35,904 nt of DNA from Candidatus Gastranaerophilales bacterium. Its GTDB lineage: Bacteria > Cyanobacteriota > Vampirovibrionia > Gastranaerophilales > Gastranaerophilaceae. How positions within the stretch are numbered: position 1 is the first letter of the stretch; each line of letters begins with the position of its first letter. The position numbers and the translations under genes were made by a program. This document shows positions 7,807 through 14,602 of this stretch, piece after piece. The DNA lies in the NCBI GenBank assembly GCA_944322845.1, contig CALUQE010000021.1:1-35904 (forward strand). Reading direction: 5' to 3'. The notes under the pieces are model-generated. The model saw only the letters and a list, made by a program, of their open reading frames with translations, was not told where the DNA came from and did no database searches.

Positions 7807-8608
7807 TGCGCATACTCATATCGGAAATTCTTTCTGGGGGCAGTTTTCTCCGGAATTTTTGCTTGATATTATCGGTGACAGTGTTGATATTGCAATTTGT
7901 TCTAATCTTGAAGGAATCGACAGTTACACGGGTAAGGACGAATTGGAATGCAATATTGATATGCTTAATGCCTGCAAAAAGTACCCCAAACTTAAGCCGC
8001 TTGCGGTTTGCGAAGTAGACAGGACTGAAAATGCGGATAAAATTCGCCAATTACTTTCGGAACACAAAGAATTTATCGGACTCAAGTTTCATTCCGAGTT
8101 TACAAAGCTTGCGGCGGATTCGGACAGGTATGACGATTATCTGAAAGCTGCGCAGGAGTATAAAATGCCATGCCTGTACCATTCGGGACATATCAAATCC
8201 CGTTTTTCTTCACCGGAATTGATTTATAAAAAGGCAAAAAAGTTTCCTGATGTGCCGATAATTCTCGGGCATTTGTCCACTACAACACGCGAATGCCACG
8301 AAAGAGCAATTGAAATTATGCTTGAATCCATTGAAAAAGAAACAGCAACTTTGTATGCTGATGTTTCCTGGGTCGGTGTAGAAGATTCCATTATGCTGGT
8401 TGAGAAATTAAAAAATACAAAAAAGGGTGATTTTACGGATAGAATTTTGTGGGCGTCAGATGCGCCCGTGGGGGATTTTAATCAGAAAAAAGACCTGTAT
8501 ATCAGCAATCTGGCGGAATTTCAGACGGGAATTTTTGAGTATTTTAAGGATAAAGAATTGTTAGATAATTTGATGTACGGAAATGCTGCGAAGCTTTTCG
8601 GACTATAA
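7796..8608 (+). CDS. Amidohydrolase family protein (amidohydrolase 2-like TIM barrel)
   Basis: 270 aa. Metal-dependent hydrolase or decarboxylase fold. Visible metal-site residues are His6 and His8 (IDAHTHIG), the Lys97/His99 region (GLKFHSEF), His129 (YHSGH), His159 (ILGHLS) and Asp222 (LWASDAP). This pattern fits the amidohydrolase 2/ACMSD-like group better than TatD DNases, although a TatD-like function cannot be excluded. The substrate is unknown. AAGGAG lies 9 nt before the ATG. The gene overlaps the end of radA by 11 bp in another frame and is the last gene of the unit, followed at once by a strong hairpin terminator. Confidence 0.85.
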   Translation: MIIDAHTHIGNSFWGQFSPEFLLDIIGDSVDIAICSNLEGIDSYTGKDELECNIDMLNACKKYPKLKPLAVCEVDRTENADKIRQLLSEHKEFIGLKFHSEFTKLAADSDRYDDYLKAAQEYKMPCLYHSGHIKSRFSSPELIYKKAKKFPDVPIILGHLSTTTRECHERAIEIMLESIEKETATLYADVSWVGVEDSIMLVEKLKNTKKGDFTDRILWASDAPVGDFNQKKDLYISNLAEFQTGIFEYFKDKELLDNLMYGNAAKLFGL

Positions 8609-8613
8609 CAAAA

Positions 8614-8636
8614 TTCCCTCCCGATATGGGAGGGAA
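8614..8636. terminator. Bidirectional intrinsic terminator
   Basis: TTCCCTCCC-gatat-GGGAGGGAA is a perfect 9-bp GC-rich stem between two convergent genes (plus gene ends 8608, minus gene ends 8645). T-rich sequence follows on both strands. Confidence 0.85.
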
Positions 8637-8644
8637 TAAAACTT

Positions 8645-11600
8645 TTATACTCCTGAGTTTTTCACAACTTCTTCGTAAAGAGCCTTTATGTAACCATCAA
8701 GTTCTTTTGCTTTATCAGAATCATACCTTTCACCTGCTTCGTCATTTTTTGTAAAGTTAAATTGAGCATCCGCACCGAAGAACGCCTGTAATTTCTTGTA
8801 AGCATCTGTATCAGTTAAATTCATTGCCGCGGCTTTTCTCATCAAAGCTTTAGGTATACGGTTACAAAGAGATTTACCCGGTTTTACACCTGAAGACCAG
8901 CCATATTCATTAGCAATATATTCCATAAGACCTTCATCCGGTGACATTTGATTAAACCCTGCAATGATTCCGGTTACGTTATCCGGTGTTACATAGTTTT
9001 CGTAACCTTCTCCTTTTTTGCCTCTGAGCATTTTGGCAATATCACCGGAACCTGCGCCGTCCAACTCGTTAAACATCGCTATACCGTTAAGATATCCTGT
9101 TTTTGAGAGCTTTTTAAGCGACACTGTATCATCTGCTGTTTTAAATTCACCATCTGCTCCTTTATAATACCAATTCGTCGCATATAAATTATCGCCGATT
9201 AAATACAAATCGTTTCTGACTTTTGTAATCCAGTGTTTCTGGTAAGCCGTTTCAAAATATTTTGCTCTGTCTTTGTATAATACTCTGTTATCAAATGTAC
9301 CTTCAAACACTGCGGCTTTGGTTTTGTCATCCCATTTTGCCTGCACGGCATCAATTCCGGTAAGTACATCAAACGGGATAACAGATTTACCCAGCTCCAT
9401 AACATTCTGAATAAATTCATTATCGGAAGAATTTGCTTGTACAAGCTCGCCGATTCTTGCTTTTACAGAGTCCGGATTTTTGTTTTTATATCTTGCAATA
9501 GTTTCTAAATCAGCTTTGCCCAATTCTTTCAAAGCTGCTTCAAAGTATTTTTTAGCGTCGCCATCTTTGCACTCTTCTGGGAGAACATTATCTATAAATC
9601 CCCAAACAGGCATAGTTGGATACAATTCATTCAATTTAGATATATCAAATGTTACATTGCCTTTACCGTCATCTTTCATGCAGAGCTTAGCGAGTACAAT
9701 TCTGTTAGCATCGGAAATAGTACTACCACTATCAACTTCTTTGAACAGCCGCTTTTTGATATCCTCATCATCAGGGAATTTTTCAAGGATTTTATCAAAC
9801 GGAAGATTGTAATCTTTATATACGGTACACTTGTTATCAATAAAATCTATCACTTCTTCTTTTGTAGACATTCCGTCTATAAATTCTGCGAATCGTTTTA
9901 CTACAACGGAAGGAGATGTCCATCCTTCTATTGCTTCTGAATACTGACCTTTGCCCATATCTTCCAATTTGAGATAATTTACAAGAGCTGTTTCCATCGC
10001 ATCATAACCTTGGGAGCACTGATATGCCAAACCTTCCATCTCTTCATATGTCGGGCGTCTTGACGGATTAAAGGTATAAGTCTTATTGCCATCGCCGTCT
10101 TCTGTGACTTCAAAGTAAGTTTCAAGAATTTCTGTTTTAACTTTTGTCTTATTTTCATCGGAATGGTCGGTTTTTTCTATCCAGGCAAAATTATCCAGAT
10201 ATGCTGCGTTTTCAAGATTGCCTTTATCTGTTGTGTAGATTTCTTTCATCCTTGCAACAACTGCTTCAACCACTGCTTTTGAGTATTCTATATCATCATC
10301 CGGGCGTGGCAGTTTATTTAAGACTACCATGCCGTTAGCATTAATGAGTGATATAACATCTTCATCCGCAGCACACAGGGTTTTGGCATTTTCTGCAAGA
10401 CATTTTGCGAGTTCAGTATCAGTTGTATTAGCGTATTCTTTGAACAAAGCAGCCTTCTTTTCTTCGGTATCAGCTGCTTGGAGTTTTGTCAAAAATTCAT
10501 CCAGCAAGGCAGGATCTTTAGCATAATACCAGTTCCCATCAATTTTAACTTGATACATTGGAGTTCCGTCCAGATTATCATATGACATGTATTTTTCGTA
10601 GATACCGTTTTCTTCATTTGCTTCTATTTCATAGCCGCCTTTGCGTTTGTAATCCGCAACAACCTCTTTTAGGACAATTTCATCAGGTGAAAGCATTTCT
10701 CCCGCTTTTTCTTTATTCCTTATCTCCTGATACATGCCGGCAACTATCTCATGTGCGGTTTTGTCATAATCCAAAACTTGTCCTGTTTGTTCACCTTTTG
10801 CGTCATACAATAGTGCCCTTACCGCATCAGCGTTTTTGGTAAGCAAAATATCCTGAACAAAAGCTTTATAAGCGTCTGATTTTCTGTCTACATAATTATC
10901 GTCTCTTAGTTTTTCCGCAACATTTTTGATTACCTGAATATTGCCGCCTGAAATTGTTACAAGTTCTTTTAATGCAGCCAGATTTTCAGCCTTCCTTGCC
11001 GCAGCAGCTTCTTCTGTCTCATTTTCAGGAGCAGCCATAACCCTGTCTCTTGCTGCTTCAAAATCCTTTTTAATTTTTTGCAGCTCTTCAATCGTAGGCG
11101 CGGAAAGTTTTACACCACTGGCTAAAGCACCTTCTTTTTCTTCATATGTTGTCTGATACATTATGACATCACCTTGAGTGTATTTCATAATACGTCCGCC
11201 CTCTTCAAACTTAGGGTCTTTGAAATTATTCTTGTTATCCGCTGTCTTGAGTTCGTTTCCGTTCTTGTCAACAGGGACACCTGAGCCCATATTCAAGCCG
11301 TTCGGGCTAACCGTAATTGTGGATTCCCTGCCTTCGAGCGCAGCAGGAGTCTCTGTCTCTCCACTATCTCCCCCCTGATTTCCCGCAGCAGGATCCACTG
11401 CCGGATTAACACCCTGATTACCACCTGCAGGAGCTGTACGTCCGCCAAAAGCCACTGCAGAATCATTGCCGGAGTCCTTTACCTTCTGCACACCCTCATC
11501 GGTTAGTTTGTAAACTAACTTTCTTCCTATTCTGATATTGTTAACATCATTAATGTTATTAAGGTTCGCAATCTGAGCAATACGGTCGTTAATTGATCTG

Positions 11601-11998
11601 AAATCAGCCGGCAACCCTTCTGCCTCAAGAGTCTTTTTTGCAATAGTATAAAGATTATCACCCTTTTTAACTTCGTATAATTCAGCTTCATCAGCTTTAT
11701 AAAATCCTTTTAAATTATCATGGTCATATTTGTTACGCATATTCTGCATAGCATCATTAAAAGCCCTCTTAGGTGTACGCCCGTCTTCTGCAAGCTCCAC
11801 CTTATAATTATTCTCCGTAAGTTTAGTCTTTAGCCCGTCAAGTTCACCTGCATCCAGAACACCGTTTGTGTTGCTGTCCAAACCCTCAAAAATAGTTCCG
11901 GCCTCAGCACCAAATTTGTTCTTGATATCCTCTATCTTTTCTCCTGCCTTGATGCTGACAACAGTTCCATCACCTAACGTTACATTAAAACCTGACAT
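8645..11998 (-). CDS. Giant EF-hand and LysM-containing protein of unknown function
   Basis: 1117 aa. AAAGGAG lies 8 nt before the ATG. No signal peptide or membrane segment is seen. Residues 41-52 (DSNTNGVLDAGE) match a canonical EF-hand calcium-binding loop. Residues 108-165 form a LysM domain (YEVKKGDNLYTIAKKTL ... IRIGRKLVYKL). A Gly/Pro/Ala/Asn-rich linker spans about 185-225. The remaining ~850 residues are acidic, helical and Lys/Glu/Asp-rich, with WYYAKDPALL and WYYKGADGEFKTADD segments that hint at repeated units. I do not recognise this part. Calcium-binding plus peptidoglycan-binding domains suggest an envelope or extracellular role, yet no export signal is visible. It is the only gene of its unit. 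Confidence 0.85.
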   Translation of the reverse strand: MSGFNVTLGDGTVVSIKAGEKIEDIKNKFGAEAGTIFEGLDSNTNGVLDAGELDGLKTKLTENNYKVELAEDGRTPKRAFNDAMQNMRNKYDHDNLKGFYKADEAELYEVKKGDNLYTIAKKTLEAEGLPADFRSINDRIAQIANLNNINDVNNIRIGRKLVYKLTDEGVQKVKDSGNDSAVAFGGRTAPAGGNQGVNPAVDPAAGNQGGDSGETETPAALEGRESTITVSPNGLNMGSGVPVDKNGNELKTADNKNNFKDPKFEEGGRIMKYTQGDVIMYQTTYEEKEGALASGVKLSAPTIEELQKIKKDFEAARDRVMAAPENETEEAAAARKAENLAALKELVTISGGNIQVIKNVAEKLRDDNYVDRKSDAYKAFVQDILLTKNADAVRALLYDAKGEQTGQVLDYDKTAHEIVAGMYQEIRNKEKAGEMLSPDEIVLKEVVADYKRKGGYEIEANEENGIYEKYMSYDNLDGTPMYQVKIDGNWYYAKDPALLDEFLTKLQAADTEEKKAALFKEYANTTDTELAKCLAENAKTLCAADEDVISLINANGMVVLNKLPRPDDDIEYSKAVVEAVVARMKEIYTTDKGNLENAAYLDNFAWIEKTDHSDENKTKVKTEILETYFEVTEDGDGNKTYTFNPSRRPTYEEMEGLAYQCSQGYDAMETALVNYLKLEDMGKGQYSEAIEGWTSPSVVVKRFAEFIDGMSTKEEVIDFIDNKCTVYKDYNLPFDKILEKFPDDEDIKKRLFKEVDSGSTISDANRIVLAKLCMKDDGKGNVTFDISKLNELYPTMPVWGFIDNVLPEECKDGDAKKYFEAALKELGKADLETIARYKNKNPDSVKARIGELVQANSSDNEFIQNVMELGKSVIPFDVLTGIDAVQAKWDDKTKAAVFEGTFDNRVLYKDRAKYFETAYQKHWITKVRNDLYLIGDNLYATNWYYKGADGEFKTADDTVSLKKLSKTGYLNGIAMFNELDGAGSGDIAKMLRGKKGEGYENYVTPDNVTGIIAGFNQMSPDEGLMEYIANEYGWSSGVKPGKSLCNRIPKALMRKAAAMNLTDTDAYKKLQAFFGADAQFNFTKNDEAGERYDSDKAKELDGYIKALYEEVVKNSGV

Positions 11999-12029
11999 GA
12001 GCTAATCTCCTTTCAAAAGTTCTTACATC

Positions 12030-12059
12030 TTTATATTTTGTATTACGGCAGATTTTGAA
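12030..12059 (-). promoter_or_regulatory. Candidate promoter of the giant LysM gene
   Basis: On the minus strand: TTCAAA (12059-12054), 18 nt, TATAAA (12035-12030). The predicted leader is about 25 nt and contains the Shine-Dalgarno of the gene starting at 11998. The 213-bp divergent gap also holds the short palindrome ATTTTGT-A-ACAAAAT near 12119-12135, a possible operator. Confidence 0.45.
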
Positions 12060-12211
12060 AAAACTTTAATAAATACACAAAACAATTTACAATTCGTAAT
12101 AATTCAAAAATTTTTCACCATTTTGTAACAAAATGTAAATATTTCTTCAAAAACCCTAAAGTTTTAGAAAAAAATGCCGATAACATTAATACAAAGGATA
12201 GGGCAAAGGAT

Positions 12212-12625
12212 ATGGCAGAAACATTTAACCTTAACACATTCTTACAAACATACAAAACCCAAACGTATGATCCGACAAAACAACACTCGGCTGCCGAAGA
12301 GAAAATGGAAGCTAAACTTCTGGAACAAGCAGAACAAGCTGTACAGCAAAGCGGATTCTTAACTCTTACTCTCAGTGAAAAAATGGCTGAATTAGGTATC
12401 GGAGAAAGAGCTCTTAAACAATTTGCAGATACTGCCATCGGACTATTAACAGATGTTGTAAACCCGATAGGCGATTATCTCGAAAAATACGAAAATATCT
12501 TTGACCAGAGAGTTTATAATTCAGAAATACAAAGTTATGCTAAGCAAATGTTCTTCGCATCTCAGGCTATGAGGCAGGAAGCAGCGGAAAACACAACCGG
12601 TCAAAACTTTGTATACGATATGTAA
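12212..12625 (+). CDS. Small helical hypothetical protein
   Basis: 137 aa. AAAGGA occurs twice upstream (AAAGGATAGGGCAAAGGAT before the ATG); the distal copy has the better spacing. The sequence is soluble and mostly helical, Gln/Ala/Glu-rich in the first half (AEEKMEAKLLEQAEQAVQQS), with a mildly hydrophobic middle (ALKQFADTAIGLLTDVVNPI). It ends with an aromatic FVYDM. No motif or family is recognised. It is divergent from the giant LysM gene and stands alone before a strong terminator. A functional link with the neighbour is possible but untested. Confidence 0.75.
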   Translation: MAETFNLNTFLQTYKTQTYDPTKQHSAAEEKMEAKLLEQAEQAVQQSGFLTLTLSEKMAELGIGERALKQFADTAIGLLTDVVNPIGDYLEKYENIFDQRVYNSEIQSYAKQMFFASQAMRQEAAENTTGQNFVYDM

Positions 12626-12655
12626 TCTCCTCCTTTTCTTCCGAAATATATTAAA

Positions 12656-12687
12656 AAAGACCTTTTCTATTTGTAGAAAAGGTCTTT
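12656..12687. terminator. Bidirectional terminator between 12212 gene and rplT
   Basis: Perfect 14-bp stem (arms AAAGACCTTTTCTA at 12656-12669 and its complement at 12674-12687) with a 4-nt loop TTTG, flanked by A and T runs. It serves the convergent plus gene ending at 12625 and rplT ending at 12708. Confidence 0.85.
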
Positions 12688-12707
12688 CAGTTTAAGACAT
12701 TTATAAA

Positions 12708-13058
12708 CTATAAAGCTGCTTTTGCTGCTTCTACAACAACTGAGAACGCATCTTTGTCATTTACTGCCAAATCAGCAAGCATTTTTCTGTTAACCTGAAT
12801 GTTTGCTTTTTTGCAGGCATTAACAAATCTTGAATAGCTCATTCCTTGTTCTCTTACTGCTGCATTGATTCTTACAATCCAAAGACGACGCATATTGCGT
12901 TTTGTAGCACGTCTGTCTCTGTAAGCGTATTTAAGAGCCTTCATTACTGCAATATTTGCAACTTTGAAGATTCTGCTTCTTGCACCCTTAAAACCTTTTG
13001 CAAGCTTTAATATTTTTTTGTGTCTGTTACGACATACATTTCCACGTTTAATTCTCAT
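12708..13058 (-). CDS. rplT: 50S ribosomal protein L20
   Basis: 116 aa, standard length. Binds 23S rRNA early in large-subunit assembly. Recognisable family segments are [23 protein letters not shown] (split here by position: residues 1-23), the [20 protein letters not shown] block, and [11 protein letters not shown] near the C-terminus. It lies 12 bp downstream of rpmI in the usual rpmI-rplT order, so both come from the promoter near 13405-13433. In many bacteria L20 represses this operon by binding its leader. Confidence 0.97.
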   Translation of the reverse strand: MRIKRGNVCRNRHKKILKLAKGFKGARSRIFKVANIAVMKALKYAYRDRRATKRNMRRLWIVRINAAVREQGMSYSRFVNACKKANIQVNRKMLADLAVNDKDAFSVVVEAAKAAL

Positions 13059-13070
13059 TGTTCAACACTC

Positions 13071-13280
13071 CTATCTTGCATACTTCTTGTAAGGTAACTC
13101 TTTAGAAATCAATTTTTCGTGAGTTTCAGAAATAACTACATCTCCGAAAATCTTACGTTTTCTTGATTCCGACTTGTGTTGAAGCAAGTGGCCGATACCT
13201 GCATGTCTTCTTGTAATTTTACCTGTGCCTGTAACTTTGTATCTCTTAGCTGCAGCACGGTGTGTTTTTAATTTTGGCAT
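13071..13280 (-). CDS. rpmI: 50S ribosomal protein L35
   Basis: 69 aa. The start is the ATG at 13280 (MPKLKTHRAAAKRYK), preceded by AAAGGAG. The same frame stays open back to 13433, but that part lies in the leader and promoter and does not match the family. The conserved THRAAAKR and HLLQHKSESRKRK segments are present. L35 is a small basic large-subunit protein. infC, which precedes rpmI in many genomes, is not here; the upstream gene is a divergent flavoprotein. Confidence 0.96.
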   Translation of the reverse strand: MPKLKTHRAAAKRYKVTGTGKITRRHAGIGHLLQHKSESRKRKIFGDVVISETHEKLISKELPYKKYAR

Positions 13281-13398
13281 TTTCTGTCTCCTTTCGGGGG
13301 TAATTTCTTCGGAACCGCTTTTGCAAAGTCTAAGCCCCTTTATTACCCGCTTTGTACTGATTCCGGGCAAGGCATACCATTGCACTATACTCCGGCAT
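13281..13398 (-). promoter_or_regulatory. Structured rpmI-rplT 5' leader (possible ribosomal-protein autoregulatory site)
   Basis: About 118 nt from the predicted transcription start to the L35 ATG. ATTACCC and GGGTAAT (plus-strand positions 13342-13348 and 13298-13304) can form a long-range 7-bp stem that ends a few bases before the Shine-Dalgarno AAAGGAG. Upstream, CCGG-containing segments can form another helix. L20 operons are commonly autoregulated through such leaders. The fold here is inferred by eye and does not match a named leader class that I can verify. Confidence 0.4.
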
Positions 13399-13404
13399 GA
13401 TTGA

Positions 13405-13433
13405 AGTTTAGTATAAAGATACCCCTCTGTCAA
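13405..13433 (-). promoter_or_regulatory. Strong sigma70 promoter of rpmI-rplT
   Basis: On the minus strand: a perfect -35 TTGACA (13433-13428), exactly 17 nt, then -10 TAAACT (13410-13405). A start of transcription near 13398 is expected. Confidence 0.75.
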
Positions 13434-13441
13434 GGAATTTG

Positions 13442-13470
13442 TTTACATCAAAGGCTTTTAATGTTAAATT
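13442..13470 (+). promoter_or_regulatory. Promoter of the flavoredoxin-rubredoxin gene
   Basis: -35 TTTACA (13442-13447), 17 nt, -10 TAAATT (13465-13470), with an upstream TG giving an extended -10 (TGTTAAATT). The gene follows with a good Shine-Dalgarno AGGAGG. Confidence 0.55.
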
Positions 13471-13497
13471 TATTTACATAAGAATAGGAGGGTTTAT

Positions 13498-14103
13498 ATG
13501 GATAACAAGGTCTTGTTTAATATCGGCTACGGACTTTATGTCCTCACTGCAAACGAAGGCGAAAAAGATAACGGATGCATTATTAATACTGTTATGCAGG
13601 TAACATCTGACCCTTTGCAAATAGCAATCGCTGTGAATAAAAAGAATTATACTAATGAAATGATTCAAAGGACTAAAAAATTCAATATTTCAATACTTAC
13701 CGAATCTGCAAAATTTGAAGTCTTTGAACGTTTCGGCTTCCACTCAGGACGTGATACTGACAAATTTGCAGACTTTGTTGATACCAAAAGAAGCCCGAAT
13801 GGAGTTTTATATATTACCCAAAATACAAATTCCTATATGTCTGCTTACGTCAAGCAGGAAATAGATTTAGGCTCTCACACACTGTTTATCGCGCAGCTTG
13901 TTGCGGCGGAAACCTTATCGGAAGAGCCGACAGTTACATATACCTATTATCAAAATAATATTAAACCAAAACCGCAAAAAACAGAGAAAAAAGGCTGGAG
14001 ATGCAAAATTTGCGGATATATTTATGAAGGTGAAAATTTACCGCCTGATTTCATCTGCCCGTGGTGCAAGCACGGCGCTATAGATTTTGAAAGAATAGGA
14101 TAA
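13498..14103 (+). CDS. Flavin reductase-like domain fused to short rubredoxin domain (Hrb-like)
   Basis: 201 aa. Residues 1-150 form an FMN-binding flavin reductase (flavoredoxin) domain (GYGLYVLTANEGEKDNGCIINT, residues 10-31; then QVTSDPLQIAIAVNKKNYT). Residues 165-200 form a rubredoxin-like domain with Cys169-x2-Cys172 and Cys187-x2-Cys190 (CKICGYIYEG, CPWCKHG). The 14-residue spacing between the two Cys pairs is that of the short rubrerythrin-type rubredoxin, not the full ~54-aa form. The architecture matches high-molecular-weight rubredoxins, which pass electrons from NAD(P)H to flavodiiron NO/O2 reductases in anaerobes. That suggests oxidative or nitrosative stress defence in an anaerobe. 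It has its own promoter and an AGGAGG site. Confidence 0.9.
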   Translation: MDNKVLFNIGYGLYVLTANEGEKDNGCIINTVMQVTSDPLQIAIAVNKKNYTNEMIQRTKKFNISILTESAKFEVFERFGFHSGRDTDKFADFVDTKRSPNGVLYITQNTNSYMSAYVKQEIDLGSHTLFIAQLVAAETLSEEPTVTYTYYQNNIKPKPQKTEKKGWRCKICGYIYEGENLPPDFICPWCKHGAIDFERIG

Positions 14104-14119
14104 TACATTAAAAAACGTA

Positions 14120-14148
14120 TTGTAATTAATGCCGGATTTGCTTAAAAT
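14120..14148 (+). promoter_or_regulatory. Candidate promoter of the first small-peptide element
   Basis: TTGTAA (14120-14125), 17 nt, TAAAAT (14143-14148). Transcription would begin near 14155, about 11 nt before the terminal stem of the element. An alternative is the block ACATT-n-AAAAC, conserved just upstream of both elements, whose ACATT could be a weak -10 giving a start exactly at the stem. Confidence 0.4.
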
Positions 14149-14165
14149 AGTTACACATTAAAAAC

Positions 14166-14341
14166 GGAATACAGGCAAAAGATTTTAACAAACATTCGCT
14201 GACTTTTACAAGAAAGGAGGTAATATGTTGTTAAAAATCAGCGAAAAAGAACTACTGATACTTATATCAATAGTTCTTTGGATCCAATCTCATTAATTTG
14301 AGAGCGGGTATGGGCATTAGCGCTGCCCATGCCTGTATTCT
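14166..14341 (+). ncRNA. Structured small-peptide RNA element, copy 1
   Basis: A 176-bp element closed by complementary ends: GGAATACAGGCA (14166-14177) pairs with TGCCTGTATTCT (14330-14341), one G-U. Inside it are four helices. P2, 14197-14211 with 14228-14243, carries the Shine-Dalgarno AAAGGAGG and the ATG in its 16-nt loop. P3, 14247-14260 with 14265-14278, lies inside the reading frame (13 of 14 pairs, 4-nt loop). P3b, 14288-14292 with 14299-14303, has the stop codon in its loop. P4, 14307-14316 with 14324-14333, is a GC-rich 10-bp hairpin with a 7-nt loop, followed by a U-rich stretch as in a terminator. P4 and the end stem share GCC, so they compete. Every helix recurs in copy 2 with different bases. 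Confidence 0.75.
14225..14296 (+). CDS. 23-aa hydrophobic peptide (element copy 1)
   Basis: ATG preceded by a near-perfect Shine-Dalgarno AAAGGAGG 4 nt upstream. The peptide starts MLLKISEKELL, continues with ILISIVLWI and ends in QSH. It has a short charged head, then about 12 hydrophobic residues and a polar tail, enough to insert in or lie on a membrane. It aligns without gaps to the copy 2 peptide: K4, I5, E9, L10, L11, I14, I16, V17, L18 and S22 are identical, and most differences are conservative. The conserved ribosome-binding site and peptide argue that it is translated. It resembles type I toxin peptides in size and character; no homologue is claimed. Confidence 0.65.
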   Translation: MLLKISEKELLILISIVLWIQSH

Positions 14342-14385
14342 TATTTTAAACTATTTTTAGAAAAATACAAGTGTACATTCAAAAC

Positions 14386-14560
14386 AGAATACAGGCAGAA
14401 GATTTTAACAAGCATTTTAACTATCAGGAAAGGAGGTTAAAATGATAGTTAAAATCAACAAAGAAGAACTATTACTAATAATAGTAATAGTTCTTGAACT
14501 CAAATCCATATTCTAATATGGAGCGGGTATGGGTGTTAGTGTCACCCGTGCCTGTATTCT
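14386..14560 (+). ncRNA. Structured small-peptide RNA element, copy 2
   Basis: Starts 220 bp after copy 1. The end stem AGAATACAGGCA (14386-14397) with TGCCTGTATTCT (14549-14560) is a perfect 12 bp. P2: 14414-14426 with 14443-14455, perfect 13 bp, 16-nt loop holding AAAGGAGG. P3: 14464-14477 with 14482-14495, perfect 14 bp, loop ATAA. P3b: 14505-14511 with 14516-14522, with the stop codon starting in the loop. P4: 14526-14535 with 14543-14552, 10 bp including two G-U pairs, 7-nt loop TTAGTGT (TTAGCGC in copy 1). P2 stems of the two copies are almost unrelated in sequence yet both pair, which is covariation. Both copies are followed by CTTATTTTAAACTATTTTTA. Confidence 0.78.
14442..14516 (+). 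CDS. 24-aa hydrophobic peptide (element copy 2)
   Basis: ATG preceded by GGAAAGGAGG about 5 nt upstream. The peptide starts MIVKINKEELL, continues with LIIVIVLEL and ends in KSIF. Its layout matches the copy 1 peptide: Lys4-Ile5, Glu9-Leu-Leu, a hydrophobic core, Val17-Leu18 and Ser22. The codons of the core (GAA CTA TTA CTA ... ATA GTT CTT) form the palindromic hairpin P3, so peptide and RNA structure are encoded by the same bases. Confidence 0.65.
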   Translation: MIVKINKEELLLIIVIVLELKSIF

Positions 14561-14590
14561 TATTTTAAACTATTTTTATAATTTTTCAAG

Positions 14591-14596
14591 TATAAT
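14591..14596 (+). promoter_or_regulatory. -10 box of a probable leaderless transcript (UDG)
   Basis: TATAAT ends 6 nt before the ATG at 14603, and there is no Shine-Dalgarno. The expected start of transcription is the A of the ATG. Confidence 0.6.
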
Positions 14597-14602
14597 AAAA
14601 AT

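Noticed and set aside
8645..11998. Many antisense open frames of 60-110 codons under the giant gene
   Set aside because: They shadow a strongly coding AT-biased frame and show no start signals or recognisable products.
13281..13433. Long N-terminal extension of L35
   Set aside because: The frame is open by chance. It spans the promoter, and L35 begins at the ATG at 13280 with a good Shine-Dalgarno.
14104..14120. Terminator of the flavoredoxin-rubredoxin gene (AATAC ... GTATT)
   Set aside because: Only 5 A/T-rich pairs and no clear U-run; too weak to call.
14166..14560. Plain MITE/insertion repeat pair
   Set aside because: Not excluded, but internal helices with compensatory changes, conserved Shine-Dalgarno sites and conserved peptides are not expected of a simple MITE, and no target-site duplication was found.
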